Made by a program: the position numbers and the translations under genes. DNA of 59,129 nucleotides, taken from positions 1 through 59,129 of the forward strand of contig CALUSI010000014.1 of the NCBI GenBank assembly GCA_944323395.1. Reading direction: 5' to 3'. The notes below the pieces were generated by a model that was not told the origin of the DNA, did not search any database, and worked only from the letters and a program-made list of their open reading frames with translations. The DNA comes from Candidatus Gastranaerophilales bacterium (GTDB taxonomy: Bacteria > Cyanobacteriota > Vampirovibrionia > Gastranaerophilales > Gastranaerophilaceae). Shown one piece after another: positions 16,501 to 24,429 of the stretch (position 1 is its first letter; every line of letters begins with the position of its first letter).

Positions 16501-19500
16501 TGTAAGTTCGGAAAGAACTTTATCCACTTCTTCTTCGGTCAAAGTAATACTGGCTGCATCTGGTTCTTTAGTTGCTTCAAATTCTGCTTCTTGTAATTTT
16601 TGTTCTATTTCGTATAATCTTGATGGTTCATATTTCTTTTGCTCATTCTCCATAAAGGATTTAAAGGCATCTTCACCGTATATACTATCGTAAACATATG
16701 CAACAGCTGCAATATCTTCATCGCTTAATGATTCCAGATTATTTACACCACTTGCATAATCTAAGCTTTTGATAAAATCATTAATTGATTGTTCTGTACC
16801 ATTTACATTGACTTTTGTATAACCGGTTACATTGGAATCAACTTCTATTGTATCTACAGCATTCATTATTCTGTCAAATGTTGACCCTTGATATAATTGT
16901 TCAGCTCTTTCTAAGAATGAACCTTCGCCATAAATAGAATCATAACCTTGTTGTAATTTTAAAAGTTCAGATGGAGTCATGTTACTAACATCTAATTCTT
17001 CCCATGCTTTTTCAGCCACACCAGATAATGTTGTTCTGTCTTCATCAACAGAACTGCCTAATTTATCTATAAGTTCTTTTGTCCCGTTATCTAATGCATT
17101 TTCACATTCATTTATAATATTTTTATATATCGTTAATTCATTAGCATTTAAATCTAATTTTTCAAGAGCAGAAGCAAGAGAAACCCCATTATTAATCTCA
17201 TATTGTTGTAATACAATCTTCATATCCGATTGATTTTTTTCAGCAGCATTTAATAATCTTGTTATTGAATCGACATCACCATCAGCCAAAGCAGATTCAA
17301 ATTCTTTTGTAATCATGTCTAATGCAGCTTGTTCATTGCCTGCTTTTGACATAATTGCATCCGTAATTGCAACTAATTGTTCTTCTGCTTGTCCATTACC
17401 ACAATAGTATTCTGCTGCTTCTAAGAATGTTCTTCCATCAGCTTCAACATTATTTTCAAAAGCTTGAGCCAATTTTAAAACCGTTTCCGGTGAATATTGA
17501 GAAAAATCGGCATTTGCCCATACTTCTTCAGGTGTTGATATCACGTTACCATTTTCATCTACAACATCACTTGTTAAAGACTGCAATAAATTTGAAAATT
17601 CTTCGCTTCCTTCATCAAGAGCTTTTCTGCCTTCTGAATCTCTTGTAAATCCTTGATTAGCAGTTAATTTTTCTATTAATTCTGTCTGAGTAGCAGCATC
17701 TCCAGCCCAATCTCTGTAGTTAGGTGAGCCTTCTGATTTTTGATACCATTCAGATTCACTTGTAATGAGTTCTAACGCAGCATCTTTATCTACTAATATT
17801 AATTTTGCACCATCTTCTGTTAGATTTGAACTAATTGTTCCTTTTGCACCATGTATATATATATCGCCTTCAGCAGATGAACTTGTTGCTGATTTTTGTT
17901 CTGCAGAATTTGCAACTTTTATAGCAGCTTTTATACTCGCTAATGTTGTTTCATAATCAGCAGATTGAGGATCTAAAGAATAAAGTTCAGTAATAATTTC
18001 ATCAAGGGATTCACCATTACTGTTTTGTTCATTTTCACCATTTATATTCCATGTATTATCGACATCTATATTTATATAATAATTGCCATTTTCATCTACA
18101 TGAATATATTTTGCATATTCACTTCCTCTAAATTGTTCAGGAAGATCTTTCAAAACACCATTTTCGTCTCTATATGTATCACTATAATCGCCAATTAAAT
18201 CACTGTAGCCTTCCATTGCTTTAATTTCTTCAGCTGTTTTGAAATCAGAATATCCGGTTACTTCTTGTGCTTCTTGTTCAGCAAAATTGACTGTAACACC
18301 AAATTCTTGCTCTTCCTTGTAATTCGGATCAAGTTTGCTTACGTCTATTTGAATATCAGATATTCCGTATGTTTCTTGTAATTCTTCAAAAGTATATGTT
18401 TTAAGTTCTCCATCAACAACTGTAGCAAATTTTATGTTACCTTTTTTTAAAGCTTCGGCATCTACAATTCCATCTTCATTTGCTAAGTCGGTAAGTTCCG
18501 AAATACCTGCAGTTGATGAACCAAGAAAGTCCGAGACACTATCAAAGTTACCATCATCTTTTATAAGTTTTAAATCTACAGGATTTCCATTTTCATCTTT
18601 AAACTCAAACCCAATAGGATCTCCTACACATTCTTCTTCTTCAGGTTGTAACACTACTTCTTCAGCTTCTTCTGCTTCTTGTTCTTCTTGAGTTTCTTCT
18701 GCTTCTTGTTCTTCTTGAGTTTCTTGAGCTTCTTGTTCTTCCTGAGTTTCTTGAGCTTCTGCTTGTTCTATGGCAGTATCATATGCTGAAACATTTTCTC
18801 TTAGTTGAGCAATATCAGCATCTATTTGAGCAGTTTGTTCAGCTTTGACGGTAGATAGATTTGATTGAGCATCAATATATGCCATAAATGCTTCTTTTGC
18901 AGCTTGAGCGTATTCATTTTCTTGCATTTCTTGAGAATTCAAAATTTCAGCTAACTGCGTGTCTATTTCTACTCCTTTTTCTTCAAAAGAAGCCAAAGTT
19001 GTTTCTTGATTTGCTAATTCGGTCTGTAAGTCGGCTAGTTCAGCCTCTAAAGCTGCTTTTTGTTCTAAGTAAGCAGCATAATCAGGATTTTCTACTTCTT
19101 CACCATCAACTGTTATTTTTTGCGCTGGTTCATTTAAGGAACTTAATTTCCCTTCTACTGTTGATATTTGACCTCTTACACCATCAACAACAGATTTCTG
19201 ATTACTTATTGCTTGATCATTTTGTTCTTTAAGTTCTTGTGTATCAGCAACTTTTTCATATAATTCTGCAGCATTTTCTTCAAATGCTTCCATAGACTCT
19301 GTATACGCTGTTTGCGCATCAGTAACATCTTGTTCGGCTTCAATTACAGCTTCGTTATTGTATTTCAGAGCTTGCTTTTCACTTAATTGAGCTAAAGCCT
19401 CACTTCTTCCTGCTTCCAATTCTTCTACAGATTCATTACCTGTTATATTTGCAGCCGGAATAGTTGAAACAGGTTCTTCTAGTCCTGTTAAGTCTCCATT

Positions 19501-19920
19501 CTGTCCTATAGGAGAACCACCTGAACCAGAACCACCACCTGAACCAGAACCGCCTGCTGAACCAGAGCCTCCTGCTGATCCGGGTTCTTCTCCTGAATTA
19601 GTCCCTTCTGTCCCTGTTTTAGCTTCCAAACCTTCAATATCATCTAATGATATTGTTTCATCATCGCCATCAAAACCAGATATTGCTTCCCAAGCTTCTA
19701 AATATTCATCTTCTATTGTTGTCATTTGTACATCACTATAAGCATTTGCAACAGCTAAAGCAAATGCTGATGTATCTACAGTACCGTCTTCATTTTTTTC
19801 TAAATCTTTAAAAATAGAAGCAACTTCACTGCTTGTAACAGTTTTATTAATTCCCAAATCTTTAAGATATTTATTTATAAAATCTATACCTTGGTTGAGA
19901 TTAACATTATTACCAGCCAT
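13561..19920 (-). CDS. Giant acidic EF-hand-like repeat protein (2119 aa)
   Basis: I start this gene at the ATG at 19920, which has AAAGGAG about 7 bases upstream; an ATG at 19992 lacks a site. The N-terminus (1-100) holds degenerate EF-hand-like loops (KNEDGTVDTSAF, FDGDDETISLDDIE). A Gly/Ser linker (about 110-137) leads to a 250-residue coiled coil and a Glu/Gln tract (about 385-425). After a mixed domain (430-800), a module of consensus S-x-E-x-L-x-x-[LI]-A-x-x-Y-x-x-[IV]-Y-G-E-x-x-F-L-x-x-A recurs near residues 809, 981, 1065, 1152, 1320, 1417, 1508, 1665, 1759 and 1934. No signal peptide, membrane helix or known enzyme motif is visible. It is followed by the shorter gene at 13460 with the same module. 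The function is unknown; a scaffold or secreted structural protein is plausible. Confidence 0.7.
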   Translation of the reverse strand: MAGNNVNLNQGIDFINKYLKDLGINKTVTSSEVASIFKDLEKNEDGTVDTSAFALAVANAYSDVQMTTIEDEYLEAWEAISGFDGDDETISLDDIEGLEAKTGTEGTNSGEEPGSAGGSGSAGGSGSGGGSGSGGSPIGQNGDLTGLEEPVSTIPAANITGNESVEELEAGRSEALAQLSEKQALKYNNEAVIEAEQDVTDAQTAYTESMEAFEENAAELYEKVADTQELKEQNDQAISNQKSVVDGVRGQISTVEGKLSSLNEPAQKITVDGEEVENPDYAAYLEQKAALEAELADLQTELANQETTLASFEEKGVEIDTQLAEILNSQEMQENEYAQAAKEAFMAYIDAQSNLSTVKAEQTAQIDADIAQLRENVSAYDTAIEQAEAQETQEEQEAQETQEEQEAEETQEEQEAEEAEEVVLQPEEEECVGDPIGFEFKDENGNPVDLKLIKDDGNFDSVSDFLGSSTAGISELTDLANEDGIVDAEALKKGNIKFATVVDGELKTYTFEELQETYGISDIQIDVSKLDPNYKEEQEFGVTVNFAEQEAQEVTGYSDFKTAEEIKAMEGYSDLIGDYSDTYRDENGVLKDLPEQFRGSEYAKYIHVDENGNYYINIDVDNTWNINGENEQNSNGESLDEIITELYSLDPQSADYETTLASIKAAIKVANSAEQKSATSSSAEGDIYIHGAKGTISSNLTEDGAKLILVDKDAALELITSESEWYQKSEGSPNYRDWAGDAATQTELIEKLTANQGFTRDSEGRKALDEGSEEFSNLLQSLTSDVVDENGNVISTPEEVWANADFSQYSPETVLKLAQAFENNVEADGRTFLEAAEYYCGNGQAEEQLVAITDAIMSKAGNEQAALDMITKEFESALADGDVDSITRLLNAAEKNQSDMKIVLQQYEINNGVSLASALEKLDLNANELTIYKNIINECENALDNGTKELIDKLGSSVDEDRTTLSGVAEKAWEELDVSNMTPSELLKLQQGYDSIYGEGSFLERAEQLYQGSTFDRIMNAVDTIEVDSNVTGYTKVNVNGTEQSINDFIKSLDYASGVNNLESLSDEDIAAVAYVYDSIYGEDAFKSFMENEQKKYEPSRLYEIEQKLQEAEFEATKEPDAASITLTEEEVDKVLSELTNDQAWESVDFTKYSDETIVALALGYQKGDSNFYTQALRYLDSSKDTNIESLKSITKAMLGQDTTRDMLLSNLGSEDKHFAALTLYSMLSSVSEGEDRYEASSVRTLFEEFAIQHGYDLEEATSYMQEYSEALDLDLNSQITDIMSATIISDEIEAQFKALSSNNIDIALEMWNNFRSTSISEEDLAEYINSYEFIYGDGAFLSKAKEMSDMIAEAEQVDTYIDNVFDSLYFGMENPNANNPEYPINISGLDTNTAEDAATALYHNPELWTKELFDELSQDGVALAAIANAYPDGIQAFTDELQTVDGYQATMYSEIKTSVYNAQIIAEQKEAEEAAKLIEITEDEADSAVTELINNGYDYWQNFDFSKYSEDSIVLIAQKYQSQMSESDHNFFEDALYYLEAEDIQSVTSALLSHSNDTSINAMLVDSISGDYADIAIQSIIDNVNIDKFLADDAKAVFESFEAINNLTIEKLVSTLNITMDDIDYIMNAPQITSETEALFKALVGDDKDLQRETWMSFLDNNITDEELLDFVNTFEYIYGEGSFLETARIVSNSIYAENGETPIFDSIINNIYDNQEKANVYADINYTHNGTTYATAQDLANALEQDSSLWSEIAFEEMDPQVLASVAKAYGVELFTKEFIRNNYDSAEITLYSELKVQVENAYANKEISADECVDYADLAKTETAEILFANIDSLIAEYNAIDDVIDLTPQEKEMKKRDIQDYIASAFCEALIQDEITINEKMNLFKKLTDEYPSVVETFISNSEYIISGDTDEGDEVVKVVDVINNMIEDINTPEQAIEFAQLFDQISLAGYGSGELLNYLYNNTSNKQTYIDSITRIYSLATPEQIAQLNELFPSKKLFQDPCSMGTEDEIIKELFATMIEKLPEVETVSDAENKYNIDEDFDRSIYLKDSAGLTISEILKNYSNNNLSANEALYLIVTCGYNIEEIALGFRSLSGGEEETYLPIFLDLFANVNI
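18661..18766 (-). repeat. 27-bp tandem repeat coding Glu/Gln-rich tract
   Basis: Roughly four copies of a 27-bp unit encode EAQETQEEQ / EAEETQEEQ within the giant protein. They lie at the end of its coiled-coil region. The copies differ at a few bases, so this array looks older than the one at 12639. Confidence 0.8.
19511..19590 (-). repeat. Gly/Ser-rich linker repeat
   Basis: Short in-frame repeats encode a GSAGGSGSGGG-type linker between the N-terminal EF-hand-like domain and the coiled coil of the giant protein. Glycine codons make this patch GC-richer than its surroundings. Confidence 0.8.
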
Positions 19921-19994
19921 TATTTGCTCCTTTTTCCATACATATAATTGATTTGTCGGTTTTTTTTTATTTTTCTTTAGAAAATGGAACAAAT

Positions 19995-20023
19995 ATAGTA
20001 TGTTTGTTTACAAAAATTTACAA
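19995..20023 (-). promoter_or_regulatory. Candidate promoter of the giant-protein gene
   Basis: On the minus strand, TTGTAA (20018-20023) and TACTAT (19995-20000) are 17 bases apart, the ideal sigma-70 spacing. The -10 lies 74 bases upstream of the start codon. It sits just past the stop of the glutamate synthase operon, so the giant gene can be transcribed independently of it. Confidence 0.5.
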
Positions 20024-20025
20024 AC

Positions 20026-21102
20026 TTAAGTAATTTCTTTACGATTGGAAATCATTTCCCAACAATTTTTCGGACAAACGGCAGAACAAATACTACAGCC
20101 AATACATTTATCTTTATCAGATTTGTATAAATTATCTTCTATAGTAATAGCTGATTGAGGACAATTATTTAAGCAAATTTTGCAATCTACACAATTTTTC
20201 CCGTTCCATTTTGGAACTCTGACTCGTCCATTTCCTACCGCAGGCAAATCATAAACAACAAAATCATCTTGAATAAAATCACCAAAAATACCACCATTAA
20301 CCCAATGTTCTTTTCTGAAATCAGAGACAGAAATTTTATTTTTTCTTAGAACCGGATTAATTGGAATAATTTTTTTCCAATCAGACCATTTTGTTAGTTC
20401 TGAATATAAAGCATCTTTTTTAATATCTTTTAAAAATTCAATCATGCCAGAAGATAAAAACTGTATATCTTCATCATTTAAAGAATTTATGCAAACACAA
20501 TCTGAAATTTCAGAGACAGGTCCTCTAACATATATTGTTCCGCCCACCATTCCAACACAAGAACGACTTCCTAATACAGATAGTAATCCGTCACATTCGT
20601 AACCACAAATTACGGCAATCCCGCCACCCATAAATTCGAAACCAAAAGATCCGGCATTTTTTAATACCCAAAATTCTGGAAGCTCAAACTTTGGGTCATG
20701 TTTCATTAATGCACCGCTTCTTGTTCCAACTCGTCCGGAAACAAAGATCTTGCCACCTGCTGCACAATGTGCTGCTGTATCGCCGCAATCACCATATACA
20801 ATTATTTTAGCTCCTGAATTAAGCCAGCCAACATCAGCCGGAGCCGAACCTTCCACAAGAATCTTAGTTCCGGGAAGAGCCATTGCACCAACTCTTTGTC
20901 CTGGATTTTTTACATTAAAAATTAGTTCTTTATCTCTATTTTTCGCCCATGAAGATCCGCCAATATTGTGTTGTCCACAGGCATTAATATCAAAATTTGT
21001 ATAACCTTCATCAATTTTTGTTGCTATTAATTGAAGAAGATCTTGAGTTGACATTCTTTTATTATCTTTTAATGTTTCAATTTTACAGATTTCTTTTTTC
21101 AT
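20026..21102 (-). CDS. Glutamate synthase GXGXG-domain subunit with ferredoxin tail
   Basis: This 358-residue protein is the free-standing form of the C-terminal beta-helix (GXGXG) domain of glutamate synthase: GSAPADVGWLNSGAKIIVYG, GDTAAHCAAGGKIFVSGRVG and CGYECDGLLSVLGSR give the turns. It ends in two [4Fe-4S] motifs at about 300-348 (CVDCKICLNNCP and CIGCSICSAVCP), which should pass electrons to the FMN subunit. It is the last gene of a three-gene operon, 16 bases after the FMN subunit. In plant- and E. coli-type enzymes these parts are fused in one 1500-residue chain; the split arrangement is known from archaea and some anaerobic bacteria. The ferredoxin tail on this subunit is notable. 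Confidence 0.85.
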   Translation of the reverse strand: MKKEICKIETLKDNKRMSTQDLLQLIATKIDEGYTNFDINACGQHNIGGSSWAKNRDKELIFNVKNPGQRVGAMALPGTKILVEGSAPADVGWLNSGAKIIVYGDCGDTAAHCAAGGKIFVSGRVGTRSGALMKHDPKFELPEFWVLKNAGSFGFEFMGGGIAVICGYECDGLLSVLGSRSCVGMVGGTIYVRGPVSEISDCVCINSLNDEDIQFLSSGMIEFLKDIKKDALYSELTKWSDWKKIIPINPVLRKNKISVSDFRKEHWVNGGIFGDFIQDDFVVYDLPAVGNGRVRVPKWNGKNCVDCKICLNNCPQSAITIEDNLYKSDKDKCIGCSICSAVCPKNCWEMISNRKEIT

Positions 21103-21118
21103 TTTCTTCTTCCGTTAA

Positions 21119-22747
21119 TTAACAAACATATTGTATATCCAGTCTATCAGCAACATTTTTATCAACTGTAATTAATGCATCAGAACGTCCAATAGGTAAA
21201 GTAGAATTTCCTATTGGTCCCATTAATTTTTTTAATTCCAGGTCAGTTGCAATGAAATAGTTGACTATATTTTGAGCTGCAACGTCAATATCAAGCCTTT
21301 TGGTAAGGCAAATATCCTGTGTTGCTAATCCTGCAGGGCATAAACCTGTATTACAAGCATTGCATTTGCCTTCATCATTACCAACGCAACCGGCTATTTC
21401 TAATAGTAGTCTGCCCGTAAAGACCCCATTTGCACCTAAGCATATAAGTTTAAATGCATCAGCAGCAAAACTTCCGGTTTGTCCGAGACCACCGCCTGCA
21501 AACAAAGGGATTTCACCTTGTCTGCCTTGATGAACTGCTGCCAAATAGCAATCTCTGAGTTTTGAAGTAATTGGGTGTCCTGTATGATTTAAAGAAATTT
21601 CATGTGCGGCACCAGTTCCACCAGCAAGACCATCTAAGAAAAATCCACCGACAATATTATATGGATCTCTAAGTAAATTATTATATACGGAAACACTTGT
21701 AACAGAGGCTGCAACTTTTATAGCTACAGGTACCCTAAAATTGAATGCAGCATTCATTGATAAAAACATTTTTTGTACAGATTCTTCAATAGAATATAAA
21801 CCTTGATGAGTTGGCGGACTCAATAAATCAGCACGTGGAACACCACGTATTTCTTGAACATATCTTGCGACTTTACTTGCCATCAATAGACCGCCATCAC
21901 CAGGCTTTGCACCCTGACCTATCTTAATCAAAATCCCCGCAGGATCTTCTGTCATATCAGGCATCGCCTGAATAATTCGATTCCAACCAAAATGCCCTGA
22001 AGCAATTTGCAAAATCATATATTTTACATATTTTGACTTTAACAATCTTACAGGAATTCCGCCTTCGCCTGTACACATTCTGACAGGAAGTCCCAATACT
22101 TCATTAAGATATGCTGTAGCAATCGCCATTGCTTCCCACATTCTCCAAGATATAGCACCTATAGACATATCGCCCATAAGAATCGGATAAATCCATCGGT
22201 TGGGTGGCAATTGTTGTGAAACTTGCATCTTACCCTGTTCCATATGCAAATTTAACTTATCAGCAGAAAGAACTCTCCCAAATGGTGTTCTCAATTCAAA
22301 TTTATGACGAGCAGCATCTAAAGAAGGGTCTGTCATTTGTGATATTCTGCCTATTTTTATTTTATCAAGTGTACGACCTTCTGTATTTAAGTTTGAACGA
22401 CCGCCTTTTTTTAATGAATCTGCTTTTGCAGCTCTATATCTAACCGAATATCTGTCATTTGTATTCCTGATTGCTTTTATTGCACCGTTTGGGCATACCC
22501 TTGAACACAGACCACAACCTCTGCAGTGATTTTCAAAAGATATATTTTGTTTAATTACTAATATTTTTTCAAAAGATGGTTTTTGTAGACCGCCTGACAA
22601 TTTTCTTCTTTTCTCTAATACAGGCTTTATTGCACCAAAAGAACATACAGCACTACATTTACCACATTGAATACATTTAGACTCATCATATTCTATAATC
22701 CAAGGTAAATCATCCTGATGTAATTCATTTATACTTATTGTTGCCAT
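21119..22747 (-). CDS. Glutamate synthase FMN-binding subunit (split type)
   Basis: This 542-residue protein combines an N-terminal ferredoxin-like domain (about 15-85, with CIQCGKCSAVC and CRGCGLCSRVCP) with the FMN-binding TIM-barrel glutamate synthase domain (about 160-510). Diagnostic stretches are GEGGIPVRLLKSKYVKYMI, IKIGQGAKPGDGGLL, GLAGGTGAAHEI and the cysteine cluster KCNACNTGLCPAGLATQD, which holds the family's iron-sulfur centre. It converts 2-oxoglutarate plus ammonia to glutamate with electrons arriving through the ferredoxin domains. No NAD(P)H-oxidising GltD is next to it, so reduced ferredoxin may be the donor. Its ATG at 22747 overlaps the amidotransferase gene by 13 bases, and GGTGG serves as the ribosome site. 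Confidence 0.92.
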   Translation of the reverse strand: MATISINELHQDDLPWIIEYDESKCIQCGKCSAVCSFGAIKPVLEKRRKLSGGLQKPSFEKILVIKQNISFENHCRGCGLCSRVCPNGAIKAIRNTNDRYSVRYRAAKADSLKKGGRSNLNTEGRTLDKIKIGRISQMTDPSLDAARHKFELRTPFGRVLSADKLNLHMEQGKMQVSQQLPPNRWIYPILMGDMSIGAISWRMWEAMAIATAYLNEVLGLPVRMCTGEGGIPVRLLKSKYVKYMILQIASGHFGWNRIIQAMPDMTEDPAGILIKIGQGAKPGDGGLLMASKVARYVQEIRGVPRADLLSPPTHQGLYSIEESVQKMFLSMNAAFNFRVPVAIKVAASVTSVSVYNNLLRDPYNIVGGFFLDGLAGGTGAAHEISLNHTGHPITSKLRDCYLAAVHQGRQGEIPLFAGGGLGQTGSFAADAFKLICLGANGVFTGRLLLEIAGCVGNDEGKCNACNTGLCPAGLATQDICLTKRLDIDVAAQNIVNYFIATDLELKKLMGPIGNSTLPIGRSDALITVDKNVADRLDIQYVC

Positions 22748-23841
22748 CTTTCCACCGTTAAATCGTTTTTAATAATTATAGTTTCTTTTTCATTTGGATA
22801 TATATCTTTTGTAATATTTCTATTCGGAAGAACATCATTAATACCGTTAACTTCAGAGGTCATTATTACAGTATCGTCATCCATACCGATAACAACAGGT
22901 CTTAATTTTTTTGAATCACAAACACAAAGCATTTCACTATTTGGCAAAACACCTAATATAGTATTCGGTCCGTTTATTTCCAAATGAGAAAGTGACGCTT
23001 TTATTCTTAATAAAATATCTTTATCTGATCTACTTTCTATTTCTTCATATGTAAGGGGTGTTATTGTGTGTTTATAATATTGAATAGGCCATTTTAAAAT
23101 TTTATTAGTATAATGGAGCGAATATAAGAAACATTGTGAATCAGATTCGAAACCGATGTAGCCTTTATACAAAGATTGCTGATAATCTCTATTTTTCTCA
23201 AAAAAAGTATTTTCGCCATTAGCCAATACAGTATATCCATCCAAAAAGAAAGGATGAGCAGCATAACGAACAATATCATAATTTGTATTTTGACGACATT
23301 GTGCTGTAATTACTTTCGCAGATAATTCCTCATTTTCATCCCACAAGCCAAAGTATATTCCTATATCATTAGGACTTCCTATCTCTTTTAATGTTAATAC
23401 ATCCGGCCAGAAAGAATAAACATAACCTAAATTATTTTTTTCTAATTCTTTTCTTAATTGTAGTGAAGTATCAACTAAAAGTTCTTCTTTTTCTTCTTTA
23501 GTAGCATATTTATGGCTTTTTGGATATTGAAATGCTTCAAAAATATAGTTTGGCATTGGCTCGATTTTTAAACCTTTTTGATTATTTATATCTGGAGCCC
23601 ATTGAAGTACGCGAGTAAAGCCTAATTCATGTAAAATGTCTTCTGCTTTTCTTGTCCCTTCAACTGTAGCGGCCATAGATAAAATTGGTAGATTTTTGTA
23701 TGCTGAAAAAATACCACCTAAATCTTGCATAACAAATGCAAACCCAGAATTATCGTGTCCTTTTTGTTGCGAACGCATTAATTTCAAGGCTATCGACGGA
23801 TGTAAATATTTTTTAGATTTTATTGCGCCAATTCTACACAT
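22735..23841 (-). CDS. Glutamate synthase glutaminase subunit (class II amidotransferase)
   Basis: This 368-residue Ntn-type class II glutamine amidotransferase frees ammonia from glutamine and channels it to the FMN subunit. MCRIGAI puts the catalytic nucleophile at C2, exposed after Met removal, which fixes the start codon at 23841. GHDNSGFAFVMQDLGG, ITAQCRQNTNYDIVRYAAHPF and the ANGENTFF loop match the GltB amidotransferase domain. It is the first gene of the operon and overlaps the FMN subunit gene by 13 bases. The promoter lies so close that the message appears nearly leaderless. Confidence 0.9.
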   Translation of the reverse strand: MCRIGAIKSKKYLHPSIALKLMRSQQKGHDNSGFAFVMQDLGGIFSAYKNLPILSMAATVEGTRKAEDILHELGFTRVLQWAPDINNQKGLKIEPMPNYIFEAFQYPKSHKYATKEEKEELLVDTSLQLRKELEKNNLGYVYSFWPDVLTLKEIGSPNDIGIYFGLWDENEELSAKVITAQCRQNTNYDIVRYAAHPFFLDGYTVLANGENTFFEKNRDYQQSLYKGYIGFESDSQCFLYSLHYTNKILKWPIQYYKHTITPLTYEEIESRSDKDILLRIKASLSHLEINGPNTILGVLPNSEMLCVCDSKKLRPVVIGMDDDTVIMTSEVNGINDVLPNRNITKDIYPNEKETIIIKNDLTVERWQQ

Positions 23842-23850
23842 TCCAGAGCT

Positions 23851-23880
23851 ATTTTATTCCTGATAACAGAATAATGTCAA
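23851..23880 (-). promoter_or_regulatory. Strong promoter of the glutamate synthase operon
   Basis: On the minus strand a perfect TTGACA (23875-23880) is followed after 18 bases by TAAAAT (23851-23856). The ATG begins only 9 bases after the -10, so transcription would start about 2-4 bases before the start codon, giving an almost leaderless mRNA. Confidence 0.65.
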
Positions 23881-23950
23881 CAATTTTAGAAAATTTTAAT
23901 TTTTTTTTACAAAAAAGGCAATTTTATTTTTTTAAAATACTTTATATAAG

Positions 23951-24140
23951 AGTAGACAGTTCAACGAAAGGAGAAAATAGTCTTAGTCTCAAAAAAACAC
24001 AAAGAGGCAATGCTAAGAGAAACAAAATAAATTAAAATCAGCCATTTTAGGCAAAATGATTAGAAAACAATTTTTTTACTCTCTCTCTTAATATCCTCGT
24101 GTTTATTTGATGTTTGCACACTCTGCAAACATTTTTTTTG
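23951..24140 (+). ncRNA. Candidate small RNA gene, copy 1
   Basis: A roughly 190-nt transcript is inferred from a TATATAAG -10-like element (23943-23950) and a textbook terminator: TGTTTGCA (24111-24118), loop CACTC, TGCAAACA (24124-24131), then eight T. No sizeable reading frame exists. The RNA would hold a purine-rich AAAGGAGAAAA patch near its 5' end and a CU-rich ACTCTCTCTCTTA patch before the terminator that could pair with it or with ribosome sites elsewhere. An 11-codon frame (24056-24091, MIRKQFFYSLS) is present, but only TTAGG precedes it. I recognise no known RNA family. The -35 region of this copy is poor. Confidence 0.6.
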
Positions 24141-24218
24141 TTTATTTTATATTTTAAGATTTGTAACGCCGGGTTCAATAAATAGCAATTTGAATATAAA
24201 AAAATAACTTTATATAAG

Positions 24219-24408
24219 AGTAGACAGTTCAACGAAAGGAGAAAATAGTCTTAGTCTCAAAAAAACACAAAGAGGCAATGCTAAGAGAAACAAAATAAAT
24301 TAAAATCAGCCATTTTAGGCAAAATGATTAGAAAACAATTTTTTTACTCTCTCTCTTAATATCCTCGTGTTTATTTGATGTTTGCACACTCTGCAAACAT
24401 TTTTTTTG
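24219..24408 (+). ncRNA. Candidate small RNA gene, copy 2
   Basis: This is an exact duplicate of copy 1, 268 bases downstream, with its terminator stem at 24379-24399 and T run to 24407. This copy has a better promoter: TTGAAT and TATAAG are 17 bases apart just upstream. It ends about 50 bases before the metallopeptidase start codon, so that gene probably has a separate promoter or depends on read-through. The pair could serve gene dosage or redundant regulation, as tandem sRNAs do elsewhere. Confidence 0.6.
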
Positions 24409-24429
24409 TTTATTTTATCATTAGCAAAA

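Larger units (their letters stand above)
23939..24418 (+). repeat. Perfect 212-bp direct repeat, two copies
   Basis: Copy 1 (23939-24150) and copy 2 (24207-24418) are identical by my base-by-base reading and are separated by 56 bases. Each begins at a TATATAAG -10-like element and ends just after a terminator hairpin. No transposase or terminal inverted repeat is present. Confidence 0.95.

Noticed and set aside
14074-19232. Several plus-strand frames of 60-114 codons
   Set aside because: They are opposite the giant acidic gene; Glu-rich coding on one strand leaves the other strand free of stops. None has a start signal or sensible composition.
13561-19920. RTX toxin or adhesin
   Set aside because: No GGxGxDxxx nonapeptide repeats, signal peptide or secretion genes are present; the acidic repeats follow a different pattern.
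19921-19992. 24-residue basic N-terminal extension of the giant protein
   Set aside because: The ATG at 19992 would lie at or before the expected transcript start, while the ATG at 19920 has a strong ribosome site.
23939-24418. Insertion sequence or MITE as explanation of the 212-bp repeats
   Set aside because: There are no terminal inverted repeats or target duplications, and each copy ends in a functional-looking terminator.
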